Of a stretch of 64,000 bases of DNA, positions 15,883-24,386 are shown one piece after another. This DNA is from Litorivivens lipolytica (GTDB taxonomy: Bacteria; Pseudomonadota; Gammaproteobacteria; Pseudomonadales; Spongiibacteraceae): positions 124,001 through 188,000 of the forward strand of contig NZ_JACHWY010000002.1 in NCBI RefSeq assembly GCF_014191715.1. The letters run 5' to 3'. Within the stretch, counting starts at the first letter, position 1. Every line of letters starts with the position of its first letter. The notes below the pieces were generated by a model. The model made no database searches and was not told the DNA's origin. It saw nothing but the letters and a program-made list of their open reading frames with translations. The translations under genes and the position numbers were made by a program.

Positions 15883-16170
15883 GGTTGGCTCCTGAGTAGT
15901 CCTGTTTTCGACACTGATAAGTCTACGGATCTGCCGGTTTATTTCGCTTACAGCGCGGTGTCCGGATATTGGTCCCAAGGGCCATTTATGTCCTGAAATT
16001 TATACGGTTTATGAATTTTTATTGCTTTTAAATCAATGGTATAGCAGTCGCATGTCAGGGCTGTTAGCTACGGTTAATCCATCGGTAATGATGTCTGGTG
16101 GGTTAAATCGTTGTAATACAGGCAGTTTTTTAATTTCTGGTTTTTACTTTTAGGGGCTAACGGCAGGTTT

Positions 16171-17109
16171 ATGACAGCATTCAATGGCAAGACAACAGCC
16201 GAAGAAGTGGCGCAGGGCAAAAATCTCCGAGGCAAGGTAGCGTTGGTGACCGGCGCCTCTTCGGGGTTGGGTTTCGAAACGGCTCGTGTACTGGCGAGTA
16301 TCGGCGCGCGGGTAATCATCACGGCGCGCAGTGAGGAAAAGGCAGCGGAGGCCTGCGAGGCCTTGCAAGAAGCGGTGCCGGGCGCCGAATTCGCCACATT
16401 GGTGCTGGAGCTCAGCGAGCTAGACCAGGTGCGCAGCGCCGCGGCTGAGCTGCTGGCACGCGAGGCGCAGATTGATCTGCTGATCAATAATGCCGGCATT
16501 ATGGCCTGCCCGCTGGGGCGCACCCGGGAGGGCTGCGAGCTGCAATTTGGCACCAACCATATCGGTCACTTTCTATTTACCTGCCTGATTGCGCCGGCCC
16601 TGAAAAAATCGCCGTCACCGCGGGTGGTGAACCTGAGCTCAGCGGGGCATAAATATGCGCCGGTGGATTTTGACGACCCGCATTACAACCACCGCGACTA
16701 TGACAAGTGGAATGCCTACGGACAGGCGAAAACCGCCAACATCTGGTTTTCGCTGGGCCTGACCCGGCGCGGTATCGCATCGAATGCCGTGCACCCTGGC
16801 GCCATCATGACCAACCTCGGCCGTCATATGACCGAAGCAGACTTTGAAAGCTTTGGTTCGCAGGCCCATGAAAGCGGGTTTGAGTTTAAATCAGTGGAGC
16901 AGGGCGCCGCGACCAGCGTATGGGCGGCAACCGCGCCGGAGCTGGAAGGTAAGGGTGGTTTGTACTTGGAGGACTGCCAGATCGGTGAACCCGTGAACGA
17001 GAGTACTCCGGCATCCGGTTACGCGGATTATGCGCTGGATGAGCAGGCCGCCGAGCGGCTCTGGAGCTTGTCGGAAGAGATTGTTGGCGAGCGCTTTACG
17101 CTGGCTTGA
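16171..17109 (+). CDS. Short-chain dehydrogenase/reductase, retinol-dehydrogenase-like
   Basis: 312 residues. The NAD(P) loop TGASSGLGFETA lies near residue 30, NNAG at ~110, a catalytic Ser in NLSSAGH and Tyr-xxx-Lys in YGQAK near residue 190. NAVHPGAIMTNLGRH follows. This is the layout of the WWOX/retinol dehydrogenase-like SDR group, which acts on alcohols or ketones of hydrophobic molecules. Substrate unknown. Its last 14 bases overlap the convergent GlpD-like gene. Confidence 0.88.
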   Translation: MTAFNGKTTAEEVAQGKNLRGKVALVTGASSGLGFETARVLASIGARVIITARSEEKAAEACEALQEAVPGAEFATLVLELSELDQVRSAAAELLAREAQIDLLINNAGIMACPLGRTREGCELQFGTNHIGHFLFTCLIAPALKKSPSPRVVNLSSAGHKYAPVDFDDPHYNHRDYDKWNAYGQAKTANIWFSLGLTRRGIASNAVHPGAIMTNLGRHMTEADFESFGSQAHESGFEFKSVEQGAATSVWAATAPELEGKGGLYLEDCQIGEPVNESTPASGYADYALDEQAAERLWSLSEEIVGERFTLA

Positions 17110-18319
17110 TCGTTAAGCTGCGGGTATCGGCGACCGGCTCCCGCTCACCTAGCGTGGGCCGCAGCTTCTCCAGCGCTTTCTCACCGGTGAGGCGATAGCC
17201 GGTGAGTTTGCCGCCGTAAATTGCCAGCGTGCGCGCGGTTTTTTCTTTTGCCGTTTGTTCGTCGCCATGGTCTGCCGAGCCGTTTTCCAAAACGGCTCGT
17301 TCCAGATCGGTGACAAAGATGGTCTCGCGACTCCGCTTGTTGGTGGTGCTATCGCCCGTCGGCAAAACCCGAACCCCCGCAAAACTCTCCAATACCTCGG
17401 TGTTTTTACCCGGGAAGTGGTGAGCGAAACTGCGCTGAAGGTAGTCAATTTCGGCGGGGCTGGCGCTGATCTCATCCAGCGAGCCGGTGTGCTCGGCCTC
17501 GGTGGTGCCCACCAGAATATTGTCGCGCCAGGGCATGGCAAACAGGGGGCGGTTGTCGATGGGCGACTGCAGGTAGTAGATGCCTTTTACCAGCGTACCC
17601 GGAATCACGATATGGCTGCCGCGCACCAGTGTGATATCGGCCTGGGGCAGGGTGGAGTCGAGGCGTTCCTGAACCTCGTTGACCCACGGGCCAGCAGCGT
17701 TAACCACGGTTTTGGCATGGCAGTACACCGGTTTGCCTTTTATTTTCAGCAGCAGCTTATAACCGTCTTCCAGGGCCTCACCCTTGACCAGTTCTGCCGG
17801 GCAAAAGGCCTTGGCGCCGAGTTCCATTGCGGATTTAACCACCGCGCGGGTCAGCAGCCGGTCGTCGGTCTGGGCATCCCAGTATTGAAACACCGCGCGC
17901 AGGTCATTGATCTGAAGTGAATCCAGATAGCGCCAGGCGCGGGGATCAAGGCGGTGAAATTCCGAGGTGCGGGTAAAGCGTGCCAGCAAACGGTAGAGCA
18001 GCAAACCGATCTGAATCTGCCAGGCCGGGCGGGTGCTATTTTTGTAAACCGGAATATAAAACGGCGTCGGTTTTACCAGCTCGGGAGCGTTGCGCAGCAA
18101 CAGCTCTCGCTCGGCCAGATTTTCGTAGACGAGTTTGATGTCGCCGGATTCGAGATAACGCAGACCGCCGTGAATCAGCTTGCTGGAACTGCTGGAGGTG
18201 GCAGCGCCCCAGCCCGATTTTTCGAACAGCATGACCTCGTAACCTGCAGCCGCGGCTGCCTGGGCAACTCCCGCGCCCTGTATACCGCCGCCGATGACAG
18301 CAACTTCCGTTGTCAGCAT
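17096..18319 (-). CDS. FAD-dependent glycerol-3-phosphate dehydrogenase-like protein (short)
   Basis: 407 residues. FAD loop VIGGGIQGAGVAQAAAAAGYEV at the N-terminus and SSSSSKLIHGGLRYLE, the signature of GlpA/GlpD enzymes that oxidise glycerol-3-phosphate to DHAP at the membrane. VVNAAGPWVNEV, GSHIVIP and GKLTGYRLTGEKAL follow. E. coli GlpD is about 500 residues; this protein stops after the FAD domain and lacks the helical C-terminal cap. It lies 20 bases downstream of a glycerophosphodiesterase gene, so the pair may convert glycerophosphodiesters to DHAP. Confidence 0.88.
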   Translation of the reverse strand: MLTTEVAVIGGGIQGAGVAQAAAAAGYEVMLFEKSGWGAATSSSSSKLIHGGLRYLESGDIKLVYENLAERELLLRNAPELVKPTPFYIPVYKNSTRPAWQIQIGLLLYRLLARFTRTSEFHRLDPRAWRYLDSLQINDLRAVFQYWDAQTDDRLLTRAVVKSAMELGAKAFCPAELVKGEALEDGYKLLLKIKGKPVYCHAKTVVNAAGPWVNEVQERLDSTLPQADITLVRGSHIVIPGTLVKGIYYLQSPIDNRPLFAMPWRDNILVGTTEAEHTGSLDEISASPAEIDYLQRSFAHHFPGKNTEVLESFAGVRVLPTGDSTTNKRSRETIFVTDLERAVLENGSADHGDEQTAKEKTARTLAIYGGKLTGYRLTGEKALEKLRPTLGEREPVADTRSLTIKPA

Positions 18320-18339
18320 TCCTTACTGCTCCCAGAACT

Positions 18340-19092
18340 TCAGCCTGTTGTGACCTCTGATGCCAGCATTTCTCCGATGGCAAAGGTTTCTATTTTTGTG
18401 GCGCCTTTTCCCAGCCAGTCTCGAGCCAGCTGCGGCTCGTCTATTTCATAGAGTACACAGGGAAAAGGCGCGTCGTGCAACGTGGTACCGGGTGGAACAA
18501 TTTTGTAATCGAGAAATACACAGCTCGAGTTTGCCGGCATCAGCGCCGCATCGTGGAGATCCTGCCACTGTTCCAGTACCGGCCCGACGCGCCAGCCCAG
18601 TGCGGCAGCCTCGTGGAGTATACCGTAGTCAAAGCTGATCAGAATGATCTGGTCAAAACAGCAGGCCAGCGAGCGTTCCAGCTCGTCGAGCACGGTGGTG
18701 TTGGCAAAGTGCTCGAGGATCTCCTTTTTGATTTCGACGTAGAGCGTTACCTCTGGATAATCGCTGACCAGCAGGGCCACATCTTCCAGACTGCTGATAA
18801 CGGTATCGGTCTCGTTGCTGCCGAGGCGATCGGCGGCAGAGATTTTCACGGTGATCAACTCGTTCAGTGTGAGTGAATACACTTCGCGCGGATCACCACA
18901 TTTACGAAACAGATCCGGGTCGTGAAAGACCACCGCGCGACCGTCGCCACTGAATTGCACATCGATTTCCACATGCCGCGCGCCGGCGCCAATGGCTTTG
19001 TCGACCGCCAGCAGGGTGTTCTCGGGGTAGCGCCGCTGCCAGCCGCGGTGGGCGACCAGATTGTCTGCGCAGAGGGTAACGCTGTTTGGCAT
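18340..19092 (-). CDS. Glycerophosphodiester phosphodiesterase family protein
   Basis: 250 residues, no signal peptide, so cytosolic like UgpQ. VAHRGWQRRYPENT with catalytic His15 and the Glu/Asp metal ligands in HVEIDVQFSGDGRAVVFHDP define the GDPD family, which releases sn-glycerol-3-phosphate from glycerophosphodiesters. VTLYVEIK carries the next metal ligand. It sits between a TetR regulator gene (1-base gap) and the GlpD-like gene, consistent with one leftward operon. Confidence 0.9.
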   Translation of the reverse strand: MPNSVTLCADNLVAHRGWQRRYPENTLLAVDKAIGAGARHVEIDVQFSGDGRAVVFHDPDLFRKCGDPREVYSLTLNELITVKISAADRLGSNETDTVISSLEDVALLVSDYPEVTLYVEIKKEILEHFANTTVLDELERSLACCFDQIILISFDYGILHEAAALGWRVGPVLEQWQDLHDAALMPANSSCVFLDYKIVPPGTTLHDAPFPCVLYEIDEPQLARDWLGKGATKIETFAIGEMLASEVTTG

Positions 19093-19093
19093 G

Positions 19094-19753
19094 TTAGCGA
19101 GCGTCCAGCCGGGCTTTCAGCGCGAGAATAATCTGCTCGACGCTATAGGGAAAGAGTTTGCGGTCGGGCGTTACGTGGGGCAGGATCTCCTTAAAAATCG
19201 CCTGCTGCTCGGCACTGATGGCACCCAGTGCGGCATTCAATTGTTTTTGCATGTTGATGCTTTTGGGGCGCGCCATGGTCATGACCAGCGCGCTTAACAA
19301 CTGGTGGGCAACCCATTGCGAGGCCTGTGCTAATGCGGCATCGCGGAAGCCGGCGCGGTGCAGGCATTCAATCAGCGGCGCGTGCACCCGCAGCCAGCTC
19401 GGGGGAATACGATTGCCCTCGGGCAGCAGCGGTACCACCTGCGGGTAGCCGGACAGGTGCTTGTGGCAGCGATTCAGCCACTCGCGAACGCCGTCTTCCC
19501 ACGGCGCTGTCGGATCGAGCTCGAGATCGATCTGCCCCATAACCTTTTCGGCAATGCCATCCATCAGGTCGTCGCGGTGTTTGACGTGGGTATACAGGCT
19601 CATGGGGGCCGTACCCAAAGCCTTGGCCACGCCGGTCATGGTGATTTTCTGACCGGGTGAGCGTTCAATCAGCTTCAGCGCACAGTCGAGAATCTGGTCG
19701 CGAGACAGCTTGGCGGGGCGACCGCGGCTGCGTGCAGCAGGGGTTTTGGGCAT
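19094..19753 (-). CDS. TetR-family transcriptional regulator
   Basis: 219 residues. The N-terminal HTH (DQILDCALKLIERS...ITMTGVAKALGTAPMSLYTHVKHRDDLMD) is typical TetR. The all-helical C-terminal ligand domain resembles the TetR_C group with WLRVHAPLIECLHRAGF. It is divergent from the sulfotransferase gene, with a palindrome between them, and heads the GDPD-GlpD operon. Probably represses itself and the divergent gene; ligand unknown. Confidence 0.9.
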   Translation of the reverse strand: MPKTPAARSRGRPAKLSRDQILDCALKLIERSPGQKITMTGVAKALGTAPMSLYTHVKHRDDLMDGIAEKVMGQIDLELDPTAPWEDGVREWLNRCHKHLSGYPQVVPLLPEGNRIPPSWLRVHAPLIECLHRAGFRDAALAQASQWVAHQLLSALVMTMARPKSINMQKQLNAALGAISAEQQAIFKEILPHVTPDRKLFPYSVEQIILALKARLDAR

Positions 19754-19778
19754 GGAGCTTTTGACTTCCCTTATTTAT

Positions 19779-19791
19779 CGTATATATTACG
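19779..19791. promoter_or_regulatory. Palindrome, possible TetR operator
   Basis: CGTA-TATAT-TACG in the 87-base gap between the divergent tetR-like and sulfotransferase genes. The AT-rich surroundings would also hold both promoters. Confidence 0.4.
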
Positions 19792-19840
19792 TTAATTATC
19801 TGGCGTCATGACAATAATCGATAGAGAGCGCTAATTTACC

Positions 19841-21124
19841 ATGACTTTGCATACAAACGGCGGCTTGCCACCGGCGACCGCCTACCACCGCCTTCCCATC
19901 CGCGTGCTGAATCGACTGTGGCGTGCAGCGAACGCCTGTGGGCTGGGCCGCGTCAGCCTCGACGCTGATGAAATGCTCGATACCATTCGCCGTGAGACTG
20001 GGCTGTCAGACTTTGGTGATTCGCGCTTTCTCGAGCCCTACAAGCTGCTGTGCCGCTGCCTGAACGAAGAGGCGAACCTTAATCCGGCTGGCCGAATGCT
20101 AACGCGAATCTCCATCCTGAGAATTCTCAGGCACCGGGTATGGGCGGAGGCGCTGATCAAGAAGCACCCGGAGATTCTGGAGCGAGAGATCAAGGCGCCG
20201 GTGGTGGTGGTTGGTCTGGCCCGCTCAGGGACGACTCGACTGCATCGCTTGCTGGCCTCTGATCCGGGCTTTTTGCACCTTACCTCCTGGGAAACCGTTA
20301 ACCCGGTGCCCTGGCCGGATTCCTGGGATGCCGAGCGCGATCCGCGCATTACCTCCATTGAAAAGGGGCTGAAGGCGGTGCTCTACATGAGCCCGCAAAT
20401 GGCGACGGTTCACCCCTTGGGTGCTCATGAAGTGGAAGAGGAGGTGGGGCTGATTCAGCACGCCTTCTCCAGTCAGCTGTTTGAAGTGATGACCTATGTG
20501 CCGAGCTTTGCCGATTGGCTGATGCAGCACGATCAGACCTACGCCTACGAGTACATGGTGCGGCTGATGAAAATCGTCAGCTGGTGGCGCAAGGACGACG
20601 ATCGCCCCTGGGTGCTGAAAACGCCGCAGCATATGCAGGATCTGGACGCGCTGATGAAGGTATTCCCCGACGCCAGACTAATCTGTTCACACCGCGATCC
20701 GATCAAGGCGGTGGGTTCGGCCTGCTCCATGACCTGGAATGCCATCGTGCGCGATACCGATCAGGTCGATCCGCATTGGGTGGGTCGCGAATGGTTGGGC
20801 AAGACGGATTCTATGTTGCGCAAAACCCTGAAGGTGCGCGAAACCGTGCCCGCTGAACAGCAGACCGATGTGCTGTATGCAGATATCAATCGCGACTGGC
20901 GCTCAGCCATTGGCGGGATTTACGATTTTCTGAAGATTCCGCTGACGGAGACTGCGCTCACCAATATGCAGAACTGGCTGGACAGCAATGCTCAGCACAA
21001 GCACGGCGCGCACAATTATCGCTTGGAAGATTTTGGCCTGAACGAAGCCGCGGTAGACGACAAGCTAATGTACTACCGCGAGCGGTTTGGCATTCCTTAC
21101 GAGGGGAAAGCCCGGCCCAGGTGA
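19841..21124 (+). CDS. Sulfotransferase-family protein
   Basis: 427 residues. VVVVGLARSGTTRLHRLLASDP near residue 125 is the 5'-PSB PAPS-binding loop of the sulfotransferase superfamily, and DARLICSHRDPIKAVGSACS gives the 3'-phosphate-binding Arg/Ser region. KTPQHMQDLDALMKVFPD lies between. No signal peptide. These bacterial members are large and mostly uncharacterised; acceptor unknown. Divergent from the TetR gene, which is its likely regulator. Confidence 0.85.
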   Translation: MTLHTNGGLPPATAYHRLPIRVLNRLWRAANACGLGRVSLDADEMLDTIRRETGLSDFGDSRFLEPYKLLCRCLNEEANLNPAGRMLTRISILRILRHRVWAEALIKKHPEILEREIKAPVVVVGLARSGTTRLHRLLASDPGFLHLTSWETVNPVPWPDSWDAERDPRITSIEKGLKAVLYMSPQMATVHPLGAHEVEEEVGLIQHAFSSQLFEVMTYVPSFADWLMQHDQTYAYEYMVRLMKIVSWWRKDDDRPWVLKTPQHMQDLDALMKVFPDARLICSHRDPIKAVGSACSMTWNAIVRDTDQVDPHWVGREWLGKTDSMLRKTLKVRETVPAEQQTDVLYADINRDWRSAIGGIYDFLKIPLTETALTNMQNWLDSNAQHKHGAHNYRLEDFGLNEAAVDDKLMYYRERFGIPYEGKARPR

Positions 21125-21147
21125 GGGGCTGTAGTCAAGCTTGAGCC

Positions 21148-23040
21148 TTATGCCAGCTTAAAGAACAAGCGATGGCGACCATCGTCGATCTTGTCGATAG
21201 TGACCTGCACGTCCTGATCCAGCTGGAACAGTTTGTCGTCGTTAAACAGGCGCAGACTTACCGGATCAAAACTCAGCTTGCCTTCAATGGTGCGCACGTC
21301 CACAAAACCTTCTATACCGGTCTCATCAAGGCGCACGGTAAAGCCGCCACCGGCCACCTGCACAATGCGGGCGGCGAAGGTTTCGTTTTTGCGGTCTGCC
21401 ATGTATTGGCACTTCAACATCTGCTCGACCTGATGCACCGCCTGCCGGTTGCGTTGCAGCAACTCCTGCTGGTGCTCGGTCCACTCACTGTCGATGGTTG
21501 GCAGTGGCTGGCCGGAAAGCTTGGCATGCAGGCAACGCTGCACCATAAAGTCCATGCTCTTGCGCAGGGGTGAGGTGCAGTTGGTGTAGCAGGAGAAACC
21601 GAGACCGTGGTGGGGCTTGGCGTCGACGCTCCACTCGCCGCGCTCCAGCATACGGCTGATGATGCTGCGCAGGGGGCGGTCGCTGTCGCGATTCGCCAAT
21701 TGGTGTTGCAGCTCGATAAAGGCTTTCAGTTCTGTGAACGGCAGATCTTTCAGTTCCGGGGCGAATTCGCCGAGCAGAGTCTGAATGTTTTCCACCCGAT
21801 CTTCGCGCACGCCGCGGTGCGCCATAAACAGGGCGGGCTGCTCGCGCAGGGTTTCGGCGGCGCAGCGGTTGGTGACCAGCATGCACTCTTCTACCAGACG
21901 GTGAGCATCGTTGCGCTCGACTTTGCGAATCTGTTCGATCTTGCCGGCGTCGTTGAGAATCAGGCGGTAATCCGGACGATCGTCCATCACCAGATGTTTT
22001 TCACGGCGCCGACTGAGCAGAGTGTCCAGCACTTGTTTCAGCGGGTTCAGTGCCGCGTGCTCCAGTTGCTGGTCGCCGCGCAGGTGGGCGGCTACTTCCG
22101 CGTAATTCAGCTTGGCGGAAGAGCGCACCGTCGCTTTAATAAATTCAAAGCGGCTGATTTCGCCCTGCGAATCGGTTTCGATATCGCACACGATGGCGGG
22201 GCGGGTTTCGCCGGCCAGCAGGGAGCAGCGCTCCTGTGTGATCACTTCCGGCAGCATCGGCAATACTTTGCCCGGCATGTAGACCGAGCTGTTGCGCGAC
22301 AGGGCCGCCTTCTCCAGCGGGCTTCCCGGCGCAATCAAGGCGCAGGGGTCAGCAATGGCTACCATCAGCCGCCAGCCGGCGTTGGTGCACTCTGCGAAAA
22401 GGGCGTCGTCCAGATCGCGGGATTCCGGCGAGTCGATGGTAACGAAGGGAATATGGGTCAGATCCTTGCGCTCGTCGGCGTACTGATCGTCTACCAAGCC
22501 TTCAATATCCGCCTCCTGCCACTCACTGGGCAGACCAAACTTGCGCAGGGTCAGCGCGGCTTCAATGCCGGGCGCATCGGCGCTGCCAATGGTATCGGTG
22601 ATTTCGACCAGCGACTTGCCGTCGCGAATCGGATGGCGTTTGACTCGACACTGAATATAGTCGCCGGGTTGCGCTTTTTTGCGCTCAGACGGCGGAATAA
22701 ACAACAGTCGATTGAAATAGAGAATATCAGGCTCAACAAAGTGCGCCTTGCCGCGCACCACATAGCGGCCGATAAAGGTATCCAGCGGGCTCTCTACCAG
22801 CTTCTCGATCTCGCCGGCCTGCTTGCCATCTTTCTGCTGGTGAATGGCAATGCGCACCCGGTCGCCGGGAAACACCTTTTGCATCTCCGGTGGGGGCAGG
22901 AAGACATCGCGCTTGTCTTCCAGACGCACAAAGCCAAAACGGCCCTGGCTGCCGCGAACTACGCCTTCTACACGCTCGACAGAATCGTGAATTTCCTTCT
23001 TGAGTTGTTTGAGTTGCTGCAGGGAATCCTGATTGAGCAT
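21148..23040 (-). CDS. rnb: Exoribonuclease II (RNB family)
   Basis: 630 residues, close to RNase II (~644) and much shorter than RNase R. N-terminal cold-shock domains (GRFGFVRLEDKRDVFLPPPEM) lead to the RNB catalytic domain with TIDSPESRDLDDALF metal-binding aspartates and the YMPGKVLPMLPE segment; CYTNCTSPLRKSMDFMVQRCLHA follows, and an S1 domain ends the protein. It degrades RNA 3' to 5' in the cytoplasm. Monocistronic. A 599-residue open frame on the opposite strand is a shadow. Confidence 0.93.
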   Translation of the reverse strand: MLNQDSLQQLKQLKKEIHDSVERVEGVVRGSQGRFGFVRLEDKRDVFLPPPEMQKVFPGDRVRIAIHQQKDGKQAGEIEKLVESPLDTFIGRYVVRGKAHFVEPDILYFNRLLFIPPSERKKAQPGDYIQCRVKRHPIRDGKSLVEITDTIGSADAPGIEAALTLRKFGLPSEWQEADIEGLVDDQYADERKDLTHIPFVTIDSPESRDLDDALFAECTNAGWRLMVAIADPCALIAPGSPLEKAALSRNSSVYMPGKVLPMLPEVITQERCSLLAGETRPAIVCDIETDSQGEISRFEFIKATVRSSAKLNYAEVAAHLRGDQQLEHAALNPLKQVLDTLLSRRREKHLVMDDRPDYRLILNDAGKIEQIRKVERNDAHRLVEECMLVTNRCAAETLREQPALFMAHRGVREDRVENIQTLLGEFAPELKDLPFTELKAFIELQHQLANRDSDRPLRSIISRMLERGEWSVDAKPHHGLGFSCYTNCTSPLRKSMDFMVQRCLHAKLSGQPLPTIDSEWTEHQQELLQRNRQAVHQVEQMLKCQYMADRKNETFAARIVQVAGGGFTVRLDETGIEGFVDVRTIEGKLSFDPVSLRLFNDDKLFQLDQDVQVTIDKIDDGRHRLFFKLA

Positions 23041-23101
23041 GTGATACCAAAAAGCTGTTGCGAAAGGAGCGATAGACTAGCGGATATGGCGGGGGAAGTC
23101 A

Positions 23102-23132
23102 GGTGGAATTTGGCGCATTGCCAAACTCCACC
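23102..23132 (-). terminator. Hairpin after the SDR gene
   Basis: GGTGGAATTTGGC and GCCAAACTCCACC pair over 13 bases with one mismatch and a 5-base loop, nine bases past the SDR stop. No T-tract follows on the minus strand, so it may be a stabilising 3' hairpin rather than a terminator. Confidence 0.45.
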
Positions 23133-23140
23133 GGGGGTGT

Positions 23141-23911
23141 TTAGAAGCCTTCGACTTGGTGTACCTGCTTCCAGATCAGGCCCGGCGCGAAGCGACGCAT
23201 CAGGTAGCCGATACGAGAGTCGCGGTTGGGGAATATCCAGAATTTGCCCTTTTCTAGGCCCTTGTCTATCGCATCGAGCACGTCTTGCGGATCCAGCAGG
23301 GTGCCTTGATCCAGCATCTTGGGCCACGCGGTTTCCTTGCCCTGATTCAGCAGCGGCGTATTGGTGGTGGGCGGACACACGCAGGCAAAGCGCACGCCGC
23401 TGTTGATGTTCTCGTGGTAGAGAATTTCGGTGAACATGGCCACTGCCGCCTTGGTAGCGGAATAACCACCGGTCAGCATGGTGGGCAAAAGGCCGGCCAT
23501 TGAGGCGAAACTGATAAAGTCGCCTTTACCGCGAGCGACCATGCCGGGCAGCACTGCCTGAGTGATATGAATCAGGCCGTTGTAGTTGATTTCCATCATT
23601 TTTTTCATCACGCCGGCGTCGTGCTCCAGAATTTTGCCGAAGGGCATGATGGCGGCGCAGTTGTATAGCCGGTCGATGGGGCCGAGCTTTTCTTCCACTT
23701 CCTTCACCGCCTGGTGCACGGCGTTCTCATCGGTGATATCCACCACCCAGTGGTGAATGCCGGTGTGCCCGGTGGCGGTTTCCGCCAGCCCTTCCGGGTT
23801 CACGTCAAAAATGGCGACGTCTTTACCGGCCGCCGCCAGATTGCGGGCCGCCAGTCGGCCCATGCCGCTGCCGCCGCCGGTGATGAGCACGGTTTTGCCT
23901 TCAAAAGCCAT
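23141..23911 (-). CDS. Short-chain dehydrogenase/reductase
   Basis: 256 residues from ATG 23911, preceded by AAGGGAGAATCCC. The open frame continues upstream only because it reads through a palindromic repeat. Cofactor loop VLITGGGSGMGRLAA; Asp in FDVNPE suggests NAD preference. NCAAIMPFGK replaces the usual NNAG; Ser in FASMAG and Tyr-xxx-Lys in YSATK. Similar to SDRs found in hydrocarbon and lipid degradation clusters. Substrate unknown. Confidence 0.88.
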   Translation of the reverse strand: MAFEGKTVLITGGGSGMGRLAARNLAAAGKDVAIFDVNPEGLAETATGHTGIHHWVVDITDENAVHQAVKEVEEKLGPIDRLYNCAAIMPFGKILEHDAGVMKKMMEINYNGLIHITQAVLPGMVARGKGDFISFASMAGLLPTMLTGGYSATKAAVAMFTEILYHENINSGVRFACVCPPTTNTPLLNQGKETAWPKMLDQGTLLDPQDVLDAIDKGLEKGKFWIFPNRDSRIGYLMRRFAPGLIWKQVHQVEGF

Positions 23912-24386
23912 GGGATTCTCCCTTCCAGTCAGTGTGTTATTTGTGTTTGTTGTTAAGACACTTCTATTCCAAAGCGCGGTCATTGCGAGGAGCGACGCGG
24001 CAAACTCATGATGCCACCGCCATAGCCTGCAGATTGCTTCACTGCGCTCGCAATGACGTATGGGCTTGAATTCTAGGGTCGTCGCCGTTGATTGAACAAT
24101 GGCATTTGCTGCCCATACAACGGTCATTTTGTGACCAAGACGGGAACAGTCTGCGCTCAGCGAAAGAACATTTGACAGAAGGCGCTCCGGGTTTTAATAA
24201 TCGAGGCATGGCAGAAATGGATGTGACATTTGTTAGTAGTTGATTCGCCATACCCAAGCACGGGCCTTCGCGCTCGCCCCTCACTTCAGTTTGATCCTGT
24301 ATCTCCTCCGTTTGCGCTAATTAAAGCGCGTGTATTCATGGCCCCGCTGCCGCATCAGGCCCGCCGGCCCACCATGAGAGTGCCTT
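23912..24386. other. 475-base gap with one palindromic repeat
   Basis: Apart from the repeat listed next I see no gene. A GCGCT/AGCGC hairpin lies near 24314-24329. Promoters for the SDR and phoH genes must lie here but no clear boxes were picked out. Confidence 0.5.
23979..24057. repeat. ERSEAI-type palindromic intergenic repeat
   Basis: 79 bases bounded by GTCATTGCGAG and CTCGCAATGAC, perfect 11-bp inverted ends, with GAGCGACGCGGCAA and GATTGCTTCACTGCG inside. This is the widespread bacterial repeat recognised by its false translation HCERSEAI...SLLAMT. Non-coding, dispersed, probably MITE- or REP-like. Only one copy seen here. Confidence 0.85.

Noticed and set aside
19841-21124. Sulfotransferase as part of the sulfo-sugar system
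   Set aside because: It is 4.5 kb away, in a separate TetR-controlled unit with no sigma-54 promoter found; sulfate-ester transfer is also different chemistry from sulfonate formation.
21607-23406. 599-codon open frame on the plus strand
   Set aside because: It lies opposite the RNase II gene, has no family resemblance and no ribosome site. Its length comes from GC-biased codon use on the other strand.
23912-24127. 72-residue N-terminal extension of the SDR
   Set aside because: It reads through the ERSEAI repeat and the ribosome site; a good start with GGGAGA exists at 23911.
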